Shown here one piece after another: positions 53,218-63,421 of a stretch of DNA of 64,000 bases (positions are counted from its first letter, which is position 1; every line of letters begins with the position of its first letter). The translations under genes and the position numbers were made by a program. Source of the stretch: Stagonosporopsis chrysanthemi (Eukaryota > Ascomycota > Dothideomycetes > Pleosporales > Didymellaceae); the NCBI GenBank assembly GCA_022560025.1, contig JAFISE010000064.1:1-64000 (forward strand), given 5' to 3'. The notes beneath the pieces were generated by a model. The model had not been told where the DNA came from, ran no database searches, and saw only the letters and a program-made list of their open reading frames with translations.

Positions 53218-55848
53218 ATGGATTCATCTCCGCCCGCATCGCTGTATCCAGCTATGGCGCTGCTTCACTACATGCACGCACCCGCTGTTGGTTTTTTCTT
53301 CCTTGGCGCAACGGCGTTCAGTCTGTGTATATTACAGAAACCCATCCCAGTGTCACATAGGAGGAGGAGAGGCATTCTGGCGATTGCAGCACTCATACTG
53401 ATTTCATATGTTACGGAAGTGCTCTACTACTTCAGTCGATCGTTAGCGGATGCACAGTATACAGCCCCAGAGCCTGCAGCAATCCGATGCCTAGGCTCAA
53501 TTCTCGTTTGGGGACCGCTCTCATACGCCCTATGGACATCAAAAAACCTAAGGTGGCATCCGTACTTTGGCGCATTCATTCTGCAATTCGCGTTTGAGAC
53601 GACTTTATGCCTCATGAGCGCTGCGTCGATACCCAGCGAAGAACGCTCCAGCAACGCGCCTTTTGTCCTCAGCTGTATGCGGACTTTAGTCTCTTTGGTA
53701 CTTCTCATCGACAGCTTCGTCATCACGGTCACGAAACACGCGGAGAAGAGTACCGACGAAGAGAATCAATCGCTGCTCCCGAAGCCTGCTAATGGCGCTG
53801 CAGCCCAGAACGGCAACGCAGAATATGGTAGCATTGAGCAGAATGCATCTGAAGACGAGGAGGAAGCTCCCACGGATAAGGACAAAGAGCTGAAGGAGCA
53901 GCAAGCGAAGCGTCTCGAGGAGGAAGGCGGCTGGTATGGCTATCTGAAGTCGTTCGCTGTATTTCTACCATATCTGTTCCCGCGCGACGACTGGATGGTC
54001 ATGGGAGCTTTGGGAGTCCGCCTTGTGCATATGCTTGCTGAGCGAGCCCTTAACCTGCTCACGCCTCGCCAACTTGGTATCATCACGAACGAGCTGAGTC
54101 GCAACACTGGTGTTATGCCATGGAAAGACGTTGGTTTGTGGGTTCTCTTCCAGTGGATCGGCAGCTACGCGGGTCTCGGCTTTATCGATGGCATCGCCAG
54201 CATGGTCATCTCGAACTCAGCCTACCGAAGAATCACACTGCTGGCATATGAGCACGTACTGAGCCTATCTATGGACTTCCACACTTCCAAAGATTCTGGA
54301 GAGGTCTTGAAGGCTGTCGAGCAAGCCTCGTCTCTGAACTCGCTTGTCGAAATGGTTCTTTTCGATATTTCGCCCATTCTTCTGGACCTGGTCGTTGCCA
54401 TGTGGTACGTCACGCATCTGTTCGATGCTTACATGGCGTTCATCATCCTCTTTATGGGATTTGCGTATACTTGCATCGGCTGGTACTTCACCACACTGTC
54501 GCAGCCGAAGAGACGAGACTACGTCGAAAAGCAGCGAACGGAGAGCTCGACTGTTAATGAGACTGTGCACAACTGGCAGACAGTCGCATACTTCAATCGC
54601 CTGAACTACGAGCATTCGCGCTACGCAGCTAATATCATGAACACGATCAAGGCTCAGTACGCCTACTACTTCCGGTCAATGGGAGGCCATGCCGCACAGG
54701 ATATGCTAACAACGTTCGGCTTCGCAGCTTGCTGCGTTTTTGGCATGACGCAGATTGTATCTGGACGCAAGAAGGTTGGTGACCTGGTCACGCTGATTAT
54801 GTACTGGCACACGATGACAAGCCCGCTTTACGTCTTGTCGTACAGCTACAGGCATATTTCGAGCTCTCTTATCGATGCAGAACGTCTGCTCCAGATGCTC
54901 AAAACCAAGCCGTCGGTGGCCGACAAGGAAGGCGCGAGGGACTTAGTTGTCAACAGTGGGAAAGTCGACTTCAAGGGCGTAGAGTTTGCGTACGATGAAC
55001 GAAAGCCTATAATCAGGGGCGTTGATTTGCAAGCTGAGGGAGGCCAGACTATTGCATTCGTGGGCGAGACAGGGGGTGGCAAATCGACCATGCTCAAGCT
55101 GCTTTTCCGCTTCTACGATGTCACGGGAGGGTCCATCATGATCGATGGCCAGGATCTGCGCTCGGTCACCCAGTCGAGTCTCCGCGATGCACTCGGTCTC
55201 GTTCCTCAGGATCCGGTCCTCTTCAACCAGACTATTCGACAGAACGTGCGTTACGCCCGTCTGGATGCCACAGATACCGACATCGAAGATGCATGCCGGG
55301 CTGCGGCCATTCACGACGACATTGTTGGCTTCCCAGACGGCTACAACTCTAAGGTCGGTGAGCGCGGAGTCCGTCTCTCAGGCGGCCAGCTTCAACGTAT
55401 TGCCATCGCACGTGTGCTGCTCAAGAACCCCAAAATCGTCCTTCTTGACGAAGCCACTTCTGCAATCGACTCCGGCATCGAAGCTCTTATCCAGGAAGCT
55501 TTCCGTAAGCTCAGCAAAGGACGCACCACCTTCGTCATCGCGCATCGTCTCAGTACCATTGTCGATGCGGACCAGATTCTTGTCATCGAAAAGGGTGCGA
55601 TCGTCGAGAGAGGCACGCACATGGAGCTGCTTGAGAAGAGCGGAAAGTACAATGAGCTGTGGACAAAGCAGACTGCGGGACACTTGTCGAACGTCGGCAG
55701 TAAAGTGCCATCTAAGGCGAATTCGATAAAAGGCGAGGTCGATGCGAGTACGCCTCTGATTGACATCACGCCCGCCGCCGAGGATCAGGCGAATGTAACT
55801 GGCAGGAGTGACGGCGAGAATGAGCAAAACGTGGAGAGACGGAAATAG
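53218..55848 (+). CDS. HMT1: HMT1-type vacuolar ABC half-transporter (ABCB6 family)
   Basis: Intronless frame of 876 residues from the ATG at 53218 (MDSSPPASLYPAM); the frame is open further upstream but the family starts near this point. Five or so hydrophobic helices lie in residues 15-200, the extra N-terminal membrane domain of HMT1/ABCB6 proteins. An acidic linker follows at about 190-240, then a six-helix ABC membrane domain (about 245-560). The nucleotide-binding domain has Walker A GETGGGKST (about 616), Q-loop LVPQDP, signature LSGGQLQR (about 720), Walker B IVLLDEATSA (about 741) and the H-loop IAHRLST. In fission yeast Hmt1 moves phytochelatins or glutathione conjugates into the vacuole and gives cadmium tolerance. 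The transported substrate here is inference from the family. Confidence 0.92.
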   Translation: MDSSPPASLYPAMALLHYMHAPAVGFFFLGATAFSLCILQKPIPVSHRRRRGILAIAALILISYVTEVLYYFSRSLADAQYTAPEPAAIRCLGSILVWGPLSYALWTSKNLRWHPYFGAFILQFAFETTLCLMSAASIPSEERSSNAPFVLSCMRTLVSLVLLIDSFVITVTKHAEKSTDEENQSLLPKPANGAAAQNGNAEYGSIEQNASEDEEEAPTDKDKELKEQQAKRLEEEGGWYGYLKSFAVFLPYLFPRDDWMVMGALGVRLVHMLAERALNLLTPRQLGIITNELSRNTGVMPWKDVGLWVLFQWIGSYAGLGFIDGIASMVISNSAYRRITLLAYEHVLSLSMDFHTSKDSGEVLKAVEQASSLNSLVEMVLFDISPILLDLVVAMWYVTHLFDAYMAFIILFMGFAYTCIGWYFTTLSQPKRRDYVEKQRTESSTVNETVHNWQTVAYFNRLNYEHSRYAANIMNTIKAQYAYYFRSMGGHAAQDMLTTFGFAACCVFGMTQIVSGRKKVGDLVTLIMYWHTMTSPLYVLSYSYRHISSSLIDAERLLQMLKTKPSVADKEGARDLVVNSGKVDFKGVEFAYDERKPIIRGVDLQAEGGQTIAFVGETGGGKSTMLKLLFRFYDVTGGSIMIDGQDLRSVTQSSLRDALGLVPQDPVLFNQTIRQNVRYARLDATDTDIEDACRAAAIHDDIVGFPDGYNSKVGERGVRLSGGQLQRIAIARVLLKNPKIVLLDEATSAIDSGIEALIQEAFRKLSKGRTTFVIAHRLSTIVDADQILVIEKGAIVERGTHMELLEKSGKYNELWTKQTAGHLSNVGSKVPSKANSIKGEVDASTPLIDITPAAEDQANVTGRSDGENEQNVERRK

Positions 55849-56684
55849 GCTGTCCCGCGATAGAATGATCAAGGCATGGAAAGATGAAGAGACCGTTTCG
55901 ATGTCTGAACGCAAGTTCTTCCAGACCATAAGTAAACAGAATGAAAACTCCTTACTGTCAGCTTGCAGGGTTTCAGCGCAATCATGCAGTAAGTCATGCT
56001 CACGAGCAGCACAAGTACTAATAGCCTTACGCCAAGGCGGATTCCAAAGTACCAAGCTTTCCGATGATGAAGCACCACAAATCTCATCCCGCTAGTGCAG
56101 ATCACCCACTCTGGATTTCCAGATCATGGTTTATACTGACGGCGACAGCTGCCCGCCACGTGTACACAGTACCTTAGGTCCAGGCTGCCTCATCTCGCGC
56201 TTCGCTCTCAAAGCAGCCATAAGCGCGAGCGCGGACGAACCGCGGATCTGCGCCATCGACCCAAAGCACCGGGCATATATGCAATGCTCCACACGCCGTT
56301 TGCACACTTCGAGCAACTTTTGCGCAGGCGCGGGGCAACAGTGCAACCGACCGTCGGTCGGTGGTGGTGGTGGGCACGGACCAAGTCGTACGGAGCTGGC
56401 GTCTTCCGTGGGGCGCGCATCTGCATCATCGAGAAACGGCAGGCGTTGGAGCTAGAGACGGCGGGTGTAGATAGATAGGTGGGATGCCTTGCTGACACTC
56501 TCTTCCCTACATACTGTTTCGCAACCTGTTCTTCCTCCGCCGTTGTTGTTGCTGTTGTTGTTGTTGTTGTCTGGTGTACTGCTTCTGCACCTGTATACTG
56601 GACGCGCATCGTGTCGCGCTGCATTTGCCAGCCTCTCCTGCGCCACTCATTGGTCATCCATTCGTCCCCCCGGCGACGCGCAGC
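55849..56684. other. Intergenic region with GTT repeats
   Basis: 3' flank of the ABC transporter and promoter of the P450 gene. A GTT/TGT trinucleotide run lies at about 56536-56570. No gene supported. Confidence 0.5.
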
Positions 56685-58443
56685 ATGGCTATCCCGAAGC
56701 GCGTGCTGCTTCTCTCCTCGGGCGCACTCACCTTCTTCAGCAAAAAGTATGCGCCCGAGAGCCCGTTCACGCAGGGAGGGTTCGTGAAGACGGTGCTGGT
56801 GTTGTTCGCGCTGCAGTACTTGGCCCGTGCGGTGTGGAGCGTGGTCGTGTATCCGTTTGTGTTCAGCCCGCTGAGAAGGATTCCGCAGCCGCCTGTAGGT
56901 GCTCCTTTTCGTTGCTGCATGATGCTTCTTTTACGTTCTCGTTTCGGTAAAAGAGTGTTTGCTGATTGGCATAGAATGGCCACCCCATCCTTGGGCATTT
57001 CCTTCGCATCTTTAAAGAGCCGTCAGGAGAGCCGCAAAGGGACTGGATCGACAATGTGCCCAACGATGGTGTGTTGTACTATCGTTGGTTGTTCAATGAA
57101 AGTCGTGTTCTGGTGACGAACCCCAAGGCACTGGCTGAGGTGCTGGTTCAGAGGAATTATGAGTTTGTTAAGCCTGCACGTATCAGAAAGGGCTTGGGAA
57201 GATTACTAGGTGTGGGAATTTTGTTGGCGGAGGGAGACGAGCATAAGGTAGGCTTTGGACTTGTCTTTGAGCGTGTGAGATCCGATCAAGAGCTGATTTC
57301 GTGTAGCGCCAGAGAAAACTGCTCAGCCCAGCTTTTGCGTTTCGTCACGTGAAGGATCTGTACCCGATTTTCTGGGGAAAGAGCCAGGAAATGACGGACC
57401 GCATTGTTCAAACGGCAGACCGATCTCCAGACGGCTCAGTGGTCATCGAGGTTCGCGACTGGGCCTCTCGCGCAACCCTTGATATCATCGGTTCTGCGGG
57501 TATGGGTAAAGACTTCGACTCGCTCATGAATCCCGAAAACGAGCTCTTCCAAACTTACAAGAAGATCTTCTCGAGCAATCGCGGCGCACAAATTATCCAA
57601 GTTCTGCTCGGATTCCTTCCTCACTGGGTTGCCGTCAACCTCCCTCTGAAGCGGAATGACGAGATCGGCCAGGCTATCGGGACTATCAAGAAGGCATCCC
57701 GCGCATTGATAGCCACAAAGCGTGCTGAGCTCGAGCGAGGCGAAAAGCCATCCCACGACATCCTCTCCGTAGCCATGGAATCCGGTGGCTTCTCTGACGA
57801 AGATCTCGTAAATCAGCTGATGACATTCCTCGCCGCCGGCCATGAAACAACCGCCAGCGCCATGTCCTGGGCCATCTACTGCCTCTGCAAACACCCTGAC
57901 ACCCAGCGCCGTCTGCGCGAGGAACTGCGTTCCCAGCTCCCTGCCCTCCTGGACCCCAACACTCAGATCTCCAGCACCGACATCGACCGCCTCCCCTACC
58001 TCAACGCCGTCCTCAACGAAACAATGCGTATCTTCCCCCCCGTGCCCCTCACCATGCGCGAAACAGCAAACGACACCACCATCTGCGGCTCCTTCGTCCC
58101 GCGCGGCACCACCATCGTTATCTGCCCATGGGCAATCAACACGTCCACGCACCTGTGGGGCCCTGACGCGCGGTCGTTCAACCCCGACCGCTGGATGGGC
58201 GGCAATGCCAACTCCGGGGGCGCGGAGAGCAACTACGCGATCACGACGTTTTTGCACGGGCCGAGGAGTTGCATCGGCAAGGACTTTGCGAAGGCCGAGT
58301 TTGCGTGCTTGGTTGCGTGTTTGGTGGGCAGGTTCGAGATCGAGTTCGAGGAGGGCGAGTGGGAATTGAAGATCCAGGGGGGCATTACGGCGAGGCCGAA
58401 GGGCGGGTTGAGGGTTAGACTTAGGGAGGTGGGGAAGGTGTGA
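56685..58443 (+). CDS. Cytochrome P450 monooxygenase
   Basis: Exons 56685-56894, 56975-57247 and 57307-58443 give 539 residues; introns of 80 and 59 nt at phase 0. The N-terminus has a membrane anchor (VKTVLVLFALQYLARAVWSVVVYPFVF) and a Pro-rich hinge (RRIPQPP). The C-helix reads EHKRQRKLLSPAFAF. The oxygen-binding I-helix is AAGHETTAS (about 337-345), ExxR lies in LNETMRIFPPVP (about 398), and the haem loop FLHGPRSCIGKDFA (about 477-490) holds the Cys ligand near 484. All key residues are intact. Overall sequence resembles the CYP4-like clan of fungal P450s with unknown substrates. Microsomal location is expected. No biosynthetic backbone gene lies next to it. Confidence 0.92.
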
Positions 58444-58994
58444 GGTGGGATGATGGGTTTGATGTAGTGCATGCGATTGAGCTATGAAGATCCATGTAGC
58501 AGCTGTATGTGCGTTGTGTTTCGTAATCTTTGCCATTAGCTACACGTTAACGGCAAGGCGATGTATCTCCCGACTAGTGTCTATAAGTGCAGTTCAACTT
58601 CGCTCTTGCATGATGAAGAGGGGGACTGGGTCGACGGGCTTGCTGAGGGGGAGGGAATCTTATGAGTTGTGTGATATTGTGTCTACAAGTAATTTATTCT
58701 CATTTTAAGGTTGTTTCATCTACTTTGATAGATCTATAGATAAGGAAAGAACAGCTTCCTGTTGTAACGAATGAAAAGGGATTTTATAATATCTTGATGT
58801 TTGTTATCACACAACTAAATTGGTCGTGATTCATAACAGAGATACAGTGATGTTACATTACTACTTAATAATACAGTTTTGGTTATAGTAACGAAAGCAG
58901 TACGATTAGGGCCGCAGATTAAACGAAGAGACATTTTGTAACCAGATAATCATACCTAAGGCGGGCTTTAGGAAGGCGTTTCTCCAAAGGTAGA
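58444..58994. other. A/T-rich intergenic boundary
   Basis: 3' flank of the P450 gene, then from about 58680 to 58920 a strikingly A/T-rich stretch with no open frame. It marks the change from the compact gene-rich block to the gene-poor right end. Confidence 0.6.
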
Positions 58995-60008
58995 CTATAA
59001 GCTTGATCTAGAACCCTTGGCACTATCTTTGAGCGCTTGGAGACACATGTGGCTCCTATGAGAGCGCGCAATCTTCCGACGACCTTCAGACCCCGAACGA
59101 GCGCAGTGCTCGCAAGGCCTGATAGAATCCCGGCAGTGCCGCCGCAGATGCCCGCGCTTGTTGCAACGGAGACAGTAAGTGGCTGAGCCGTGATTCCACT
59201 CAGAAGTCTTACTGTACTGCTCAAGATCGTCGACGACCTTTTGAAGCGACTTTTGCTGGTTGGTCCTAGTCTCCATCGGTAGCACCATCTGTACAGCGGC
59301 GATAACAGTCATGCCGATGTCATTGCATGCCGTGTGCTCATCACGGTAAGCAAAGTTTAGCATACCGCACAGGTTCTTGAGGCCAATTGGTTGGCCATGC
59401 CAGAAGCCGGTAGCTGCTGCCAGGGGCTGTGTATAGATGGTCTTTACCACAGTGCCCAACAAATTGTGGTCGAACCCCACAGACGTCTGCAGTTTTGGCA
59501 GGTCGTTCTTCAAGGCGTGACCCAACACCACGACTGGGCGATTGCCAAGGTCGGGGCGGCGTGCGTCAATGGGCCAGCCGAAGAGTTCGCCAAGGAAGCC
59601 GTTGACTTCTGGCATTGTCAGGAAGCGGGTTGTGCCGAATCGGTTCTTTTCGGGATCACCCGAAAGATACCTCTCCTTATTGACGAGATGAGCATTAGGT
59701 TGGATGCGAACATGGTACCAGTGCATACCATGGAGCAGATTCTGACCATAAGGCCCAGCCTCCTTGGTTCGACGCATCTCACGGGAGTCAAATACGCAGA
59801 AGCCTGTTTCAGTAAGCTTAGTGTGATCCCATACCCAGCTCTCGGTGTCGAATGCGACGACTACAATGTCTTCCGCAATGGCCGGAGCATTGAAGAGGGC
59901 TTCCAGGCCTAAGCAATGGTGGAGAATTGCGGCATCGTCGTTGACCGACTCCAAATACGCCTCGAGTTGGCGCAAGCTGGCTGACGTTGATACTGGAGAA
60001 ATTGACAT
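58995..60008 (-). CDS. RNase H-like (DEDD) exonuclease-fold protein with CCHC zinc knuckle (Gfd2/YDR514C-like)
   Basis: Single open frame, 337 residues, starting MSISPVSTSAS. The DEDD exonuclease pattern is visible: motif I VVAFDTESW (about 50), motif II GHALKNDLPKL (about 165), motif III DEHTACNDIG (about 225, His and Asp present). This matches the Gfd2/YDR514C-like C-terminal nuclease domain common in fungi. After it comes a retroviral-type CCHC knuckle YCLRCNKRGHLRRHC (about 277-291), then another Cys pair and a basic Arg/Lys/Ser tail. The combination suggests RNA binding and processing, which is inference. An origin from or an action on retroelements is possible but not shown. The gene is isolated in the A/T-richer right end. 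Confidence 0.75.
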   Translation of the reverse strand: MSISPVSTSASLRQLEAYLESVNDDAAILHHCLGLEALFNAPAIAEDIVVVAFDTESWVWDHTKLTETGFCVFDSREMRRTKEAGPYGQNLLHGMHWYHVRIQPNAHLVNKERYLSGDPEKNRFGTTRFLTMPEVNGFLGELFGWPIDARRPDLGNRPVVVLGHALKNDLPKLQTSVGFDHNLLGTVVKTIYTQPLAAATGFWHGQPIGLKNLCGMLNFAYRDEHTACNDIGMTVIAAVQMVLPMETRTNQQKSLQKVVDDLEQYSKTSEWNHGSATYCLRCNKRGHLRRHCRDSIRPCEHCARSGSEGRRKIARSHRSHMCLQALKDSAKGSRSSL

Positions 60009-61799
60009 GTTTCTGGAATTGGGAGATGTTCAGAAGGAGGTGGAATTCAGAAGTGTCCGTGGTGGTTGTGCTGGGTGGCTGAGTCGAGTTGGTATATATG
60101 GAAAGAGGTTGGTAAATATATATGACAGTGTCGGATGACAGTGAGCTTCAACATTGCACCAGTGGATGTTGATGTACACAATAAAGTAACACAGAGAGAG
60201 ATGTTATGTAGTCTTGGAGCGAATTTTGGCCAGTGCAACTCTCAGAATATCGGTGCCTGCCGAATTATAATTATTTGGACCACTGCTCCCATGGGACGAA
60301 GTAACAGCAACTGCATCTGATTGGATACATGATCTCTGGAGGACAGTCTTCAGGATAAAGGCTTGGGTTTCGGCCACTCATAGAGTTACTGGCTTGCTGA
60401 TACCACGGTATGTGTACGTGGTTCCATGGTTAGGGGTGGTCTGCACATTTTGTCCTTGCCAATGCGGAAGCTGGGGATGTAAAGCCTCTGGAGCAAGAAA
60501 TATTCATGACAGCGACTCGCAAAGATTGGAGTTGCGTGAAGCGTTGCATTGTGTATATGTTGCGTTGATCTGGTCTTGCTAAGCTCAATCGTGTTCCGGC
60601 GAGTGCGAACTGTGGAAGGCGGGCGAAGGGACTTAAGTAATACGTTCATCAGCAAACAAAGATTCACATTACTACGCTGGAGACAAAGAAATTAGAACTG
60701 TGTTGTCCACACTCATCAAATACCCCATCCGAAGAAAACGATATCTTTTTGAGCGGGTGCTCTAGCTAGGCTTTTGACAGCTTCCCGTCACGAGATTGCA
60801 GTGTCTTGCTTCATGCAAACCTGGGTGCAGAACAGTAGTACATCTGTGGGTCTTAGCGCTTGTTATATTGATTGGCGATCTGGATGTCTCGTATTGTTTC
60901 GGTGGGTTGTGTCGGCGGCTTCTACTTGAGTGGGGAATGGACTTCTGCCCGCTCATTGGTTGAAGACCCCTGTTGAAGCGGTTCTACAATCGACGTCTTA
61001 CAACATCAATTGATGTTCGACAACAGGCGACAGAATCTCTTGCGCGGCTACCTCTAATCTTGGTTGATAACGGATTATTCGTGTGGTGCAAGCGCGATTC
61101 ACTACGTAGAATGTCGCTCGGAGGGGTATGCGATGAAGAGATTGCTGCATCTCGAACATCCACAAACAGTAGGAGCCAAGCAGAAGGATCATTATGGACA
61201 TAAAGCAGCTCCGGACCCTCATTGGCAGAGCGGATGCATCTGGCCCATGTCGACTTGCAAACAATATGCGGGAGCGTTATGAGGAGGCATGATTGTCCTG
61301 AACGGGTTAGGCTTGTCATGCGCGGGGACTACGGTCAAGAACAATGGGTATGAAAGGTGACGACGGCGAATGCATACCTGAGAGATGCGGTATGAAAAAT
61401 CTTACAATTGCTTGTCAACAATGCTCTTCCTATGTTGACCTGGAAAAGACACTAGACGGATTCGTCCGCCCAGAAGATGAAGACATGGCATCTGAAGCGT
61501 TGATTGGTCCACGGCCTGCTGAGCTTTGTGCCAGGTATGTACAGTACTGCTGGCTGCTGTCCAATACGTCTTATTGCCAGCACTGAGAAGGAACTGTCGT
61601 GACGTGCTCCACAGGAAACCCTGTTCTGTCGACAAACGTCCGCGCTCTTGATTGGGCTGTATCCTTGAAACTCTCGCAAGTTCAGGAAATTTGCTGTTGA
61701 CCTGAGAACGGTGGTAGTACAATTGTCGAGAAGCTGTGGATGATAAGCGCCCAGCCCTACTCGCCATAAGGTCAGGACACCAAATGGAGGCTAAAATCT
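60009..61799. other. Gene-poor region
   Basis: Many short frames on both strands, none with a domain, a plausible start or supporting splice signals. No terminal repeats or transposase-like content noticed. It may contain decayed sequence. Confidence 0.5.
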
Positions 61800-61800
61800 G

Positions 61801-62399
61801 CAGCTCGCCCTCGCCCTCAATTTTCCATCTCTTTCGAGTTCCAGCGGCTTCTCCTCTATATCGATGCACGAACAGTCAATACATGACGAATGTCCTACCA
61901 GTCAGCTCTTTGCATGATTTACTATTCCGGTGGTATGCTATCGGAGCAGGGCGCAAGAGTACATCGTCGGTGATCGGCCGCATTACAGGCCACTCAGAGA
62001 CCGCCACGTGGGGTAAAAATCGTTGGACATCTGAGTTAGATCCGGGCGCTGACACGACGTTCTGCTCGAACCTGAACATGCTGTAGAGCACTTCCGCCTC
62101 CTCATTCACCAGTGGCAGGGAGGCGAGGTTCCCACGACGGTTACAATGCGACATGAAGAAGACGACATCCAGCAGTGCAACACGCACGCCGCAATATCGA
62201 ACGGAGCGACGAAAGATCTGAAACAGACAACAGCCCTTACGAACCATAAGGCCATCCCTAAAGCAACGTCCTGCAATTTTTGCATACAGCGAAGCCTTGG
62301 GAACGACACGGACTCTCTCACCTTGCGTACACGAGTGAGCCACTCTTCAGACGACAGATGGTACACACAGACGAACAGGGATAAAATAAGATCGCACAT
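61801..62399 (-). CDS. Possible small spliced gene, very uncertain
   Basis: Minus-strand pieces that could be exons: MCDLILSLFVCVYHL... from the ATG at 62399, and a later piece LYSMFRFEQNVVSAPGSN running to a GTAGGA donor. That donor can splice to a GATATAG acceptor and end in LELERDGKLRARASCRF. The last intron is convincing, but the earlier joins need weak sites. The N-terminal hydrophobic stretch could be a signal peptide. No family recognised. Exon bounds are not given because the middle is unresolved. Confidence 0.2.
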
Positions 62400-63082
62400 G
62401 GTACCAGGGGATGGCGGAGCCGCAAGTTCCTATGAGCGCAGTACAGGCACCCGGCAAAAGGACATCAGGAAGCTGGGTGAGCAGGTGCACAGGCCAATGG
62501 TGTTTCTTCGGCCGGGGATGCAAGTACTAGCGAAGACGGCCTAGCGTCATCACGTGCATATTTGAGCCAGAAAATTACCCCTCGCGCGTCACGACAACAC
62601 CTCATCGAACCTCCGAGTCCGCCAACACATGACAGCCGTCGCTGTTCCGGAGGTTAGCTGTCGCTTCTCTCATACTGTTCGCAACTGAGCTTCGAGGTTC
62701 TGAAAGCGGGACGCCGTGCCTTACCCGCTGGGCCGTGCACGACCACTCTTTTCCTCTATTTGCGGCTACGCGACGTTCACGGATTGGACAGCTTCGGCCC
62801 CCATCAATGGCACAGCGGCTATCATCGCCAACTGCCAGAACACGACCAATCATGCGGTTTCAAAACATTCTGTTCATTATTGAGATATGAAGTGGAGATA
62901 CCGAAGGAAGCGATTGTAAGAGGTACCGCTCGGCAAGCTCCTCCTTACTTTCCCACCAGCCAGTGTCAATCTTTGCTTTGCCGACCAACCCAGACGCCGA
63001 AAATGAATGGATTCCAATCCGAAAAAGAAACAACCCCAGGTTGTACCTGAAACTTAGACGCCACGCTCCGATCATCGCCGGT
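62400..63082. other. Intergenic region
   Basis: Short frames only; nothing recognised. Confidence 0.5.
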
Positions 63083-63421
63083 TCAATGTCCAACTTGCTG
63101 CAATCTACGGTTACGCTCGCATCCAAGCTCATAGATTTCGTAGTCCAGTCCTCGAATCATTTCCAACGATTTGTCGATCGATGCACGGAACTTGTTGCCA
63201 TCACGCTGCCAGCGATTGACGCGTTCGACCTCGGCGGCCCGGCGGCGCATCTTGGTGTCGATCTTCTCGCAGAGCTTGCACTTGGTTCCTGTAGGAATCG
63301 TCTGCATGATGAGTTTCATGCCACACGTTTCACCGATTCGGTACTCCTTGGCACAGTGCTGGCGGAAGTGACCCCACTTCCAGTCGCCGCATCCGAATCG
63401 ATGTTGGTCGTAGAAGCACAT
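63083..63421 (-). CDS. Small Cys-rich fungal protein of unknown function (112 aa)
   Basis: Single frame beginning MCFYDQHRFGCGDWKWGHF, which fits a recurrent small protein family in Dothideomycetes: an aromatic/Cys/His N-terminal half (CGDWKWGHFRQHCAKEYR, CGMKL, CKLCEK) followed by a charged coiled-coil half (VNRWQRDGNKFRASIDKSLE). The Cys/His spacing suggests one zinc site. Family resemblance is from memory of the pattern, so the assignment is moderate. Possible 5' UTR introns (GTGAGT near 63507, ACTAATGATAG near 63465) lie upstream. Function unknown. Confidence 0.65.
   Translation of the reverse strand: MCFYDQHRFGCGDWKWGHFRQHCAKEYRIGETCGMKLIMQTIPTGTKCKLCEKIDTKMRRRAAEVERVNRWQRDGNKFRASIDKSLEMIRGLDYEIYELGCERNRRLQQVGH

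Noticed and set aside
57436..58536. 366-residue minus-strand frame opposite the P450
   Set aside because: Shadow frame; the P450 has all catalytic motifs intact on the plus strand.
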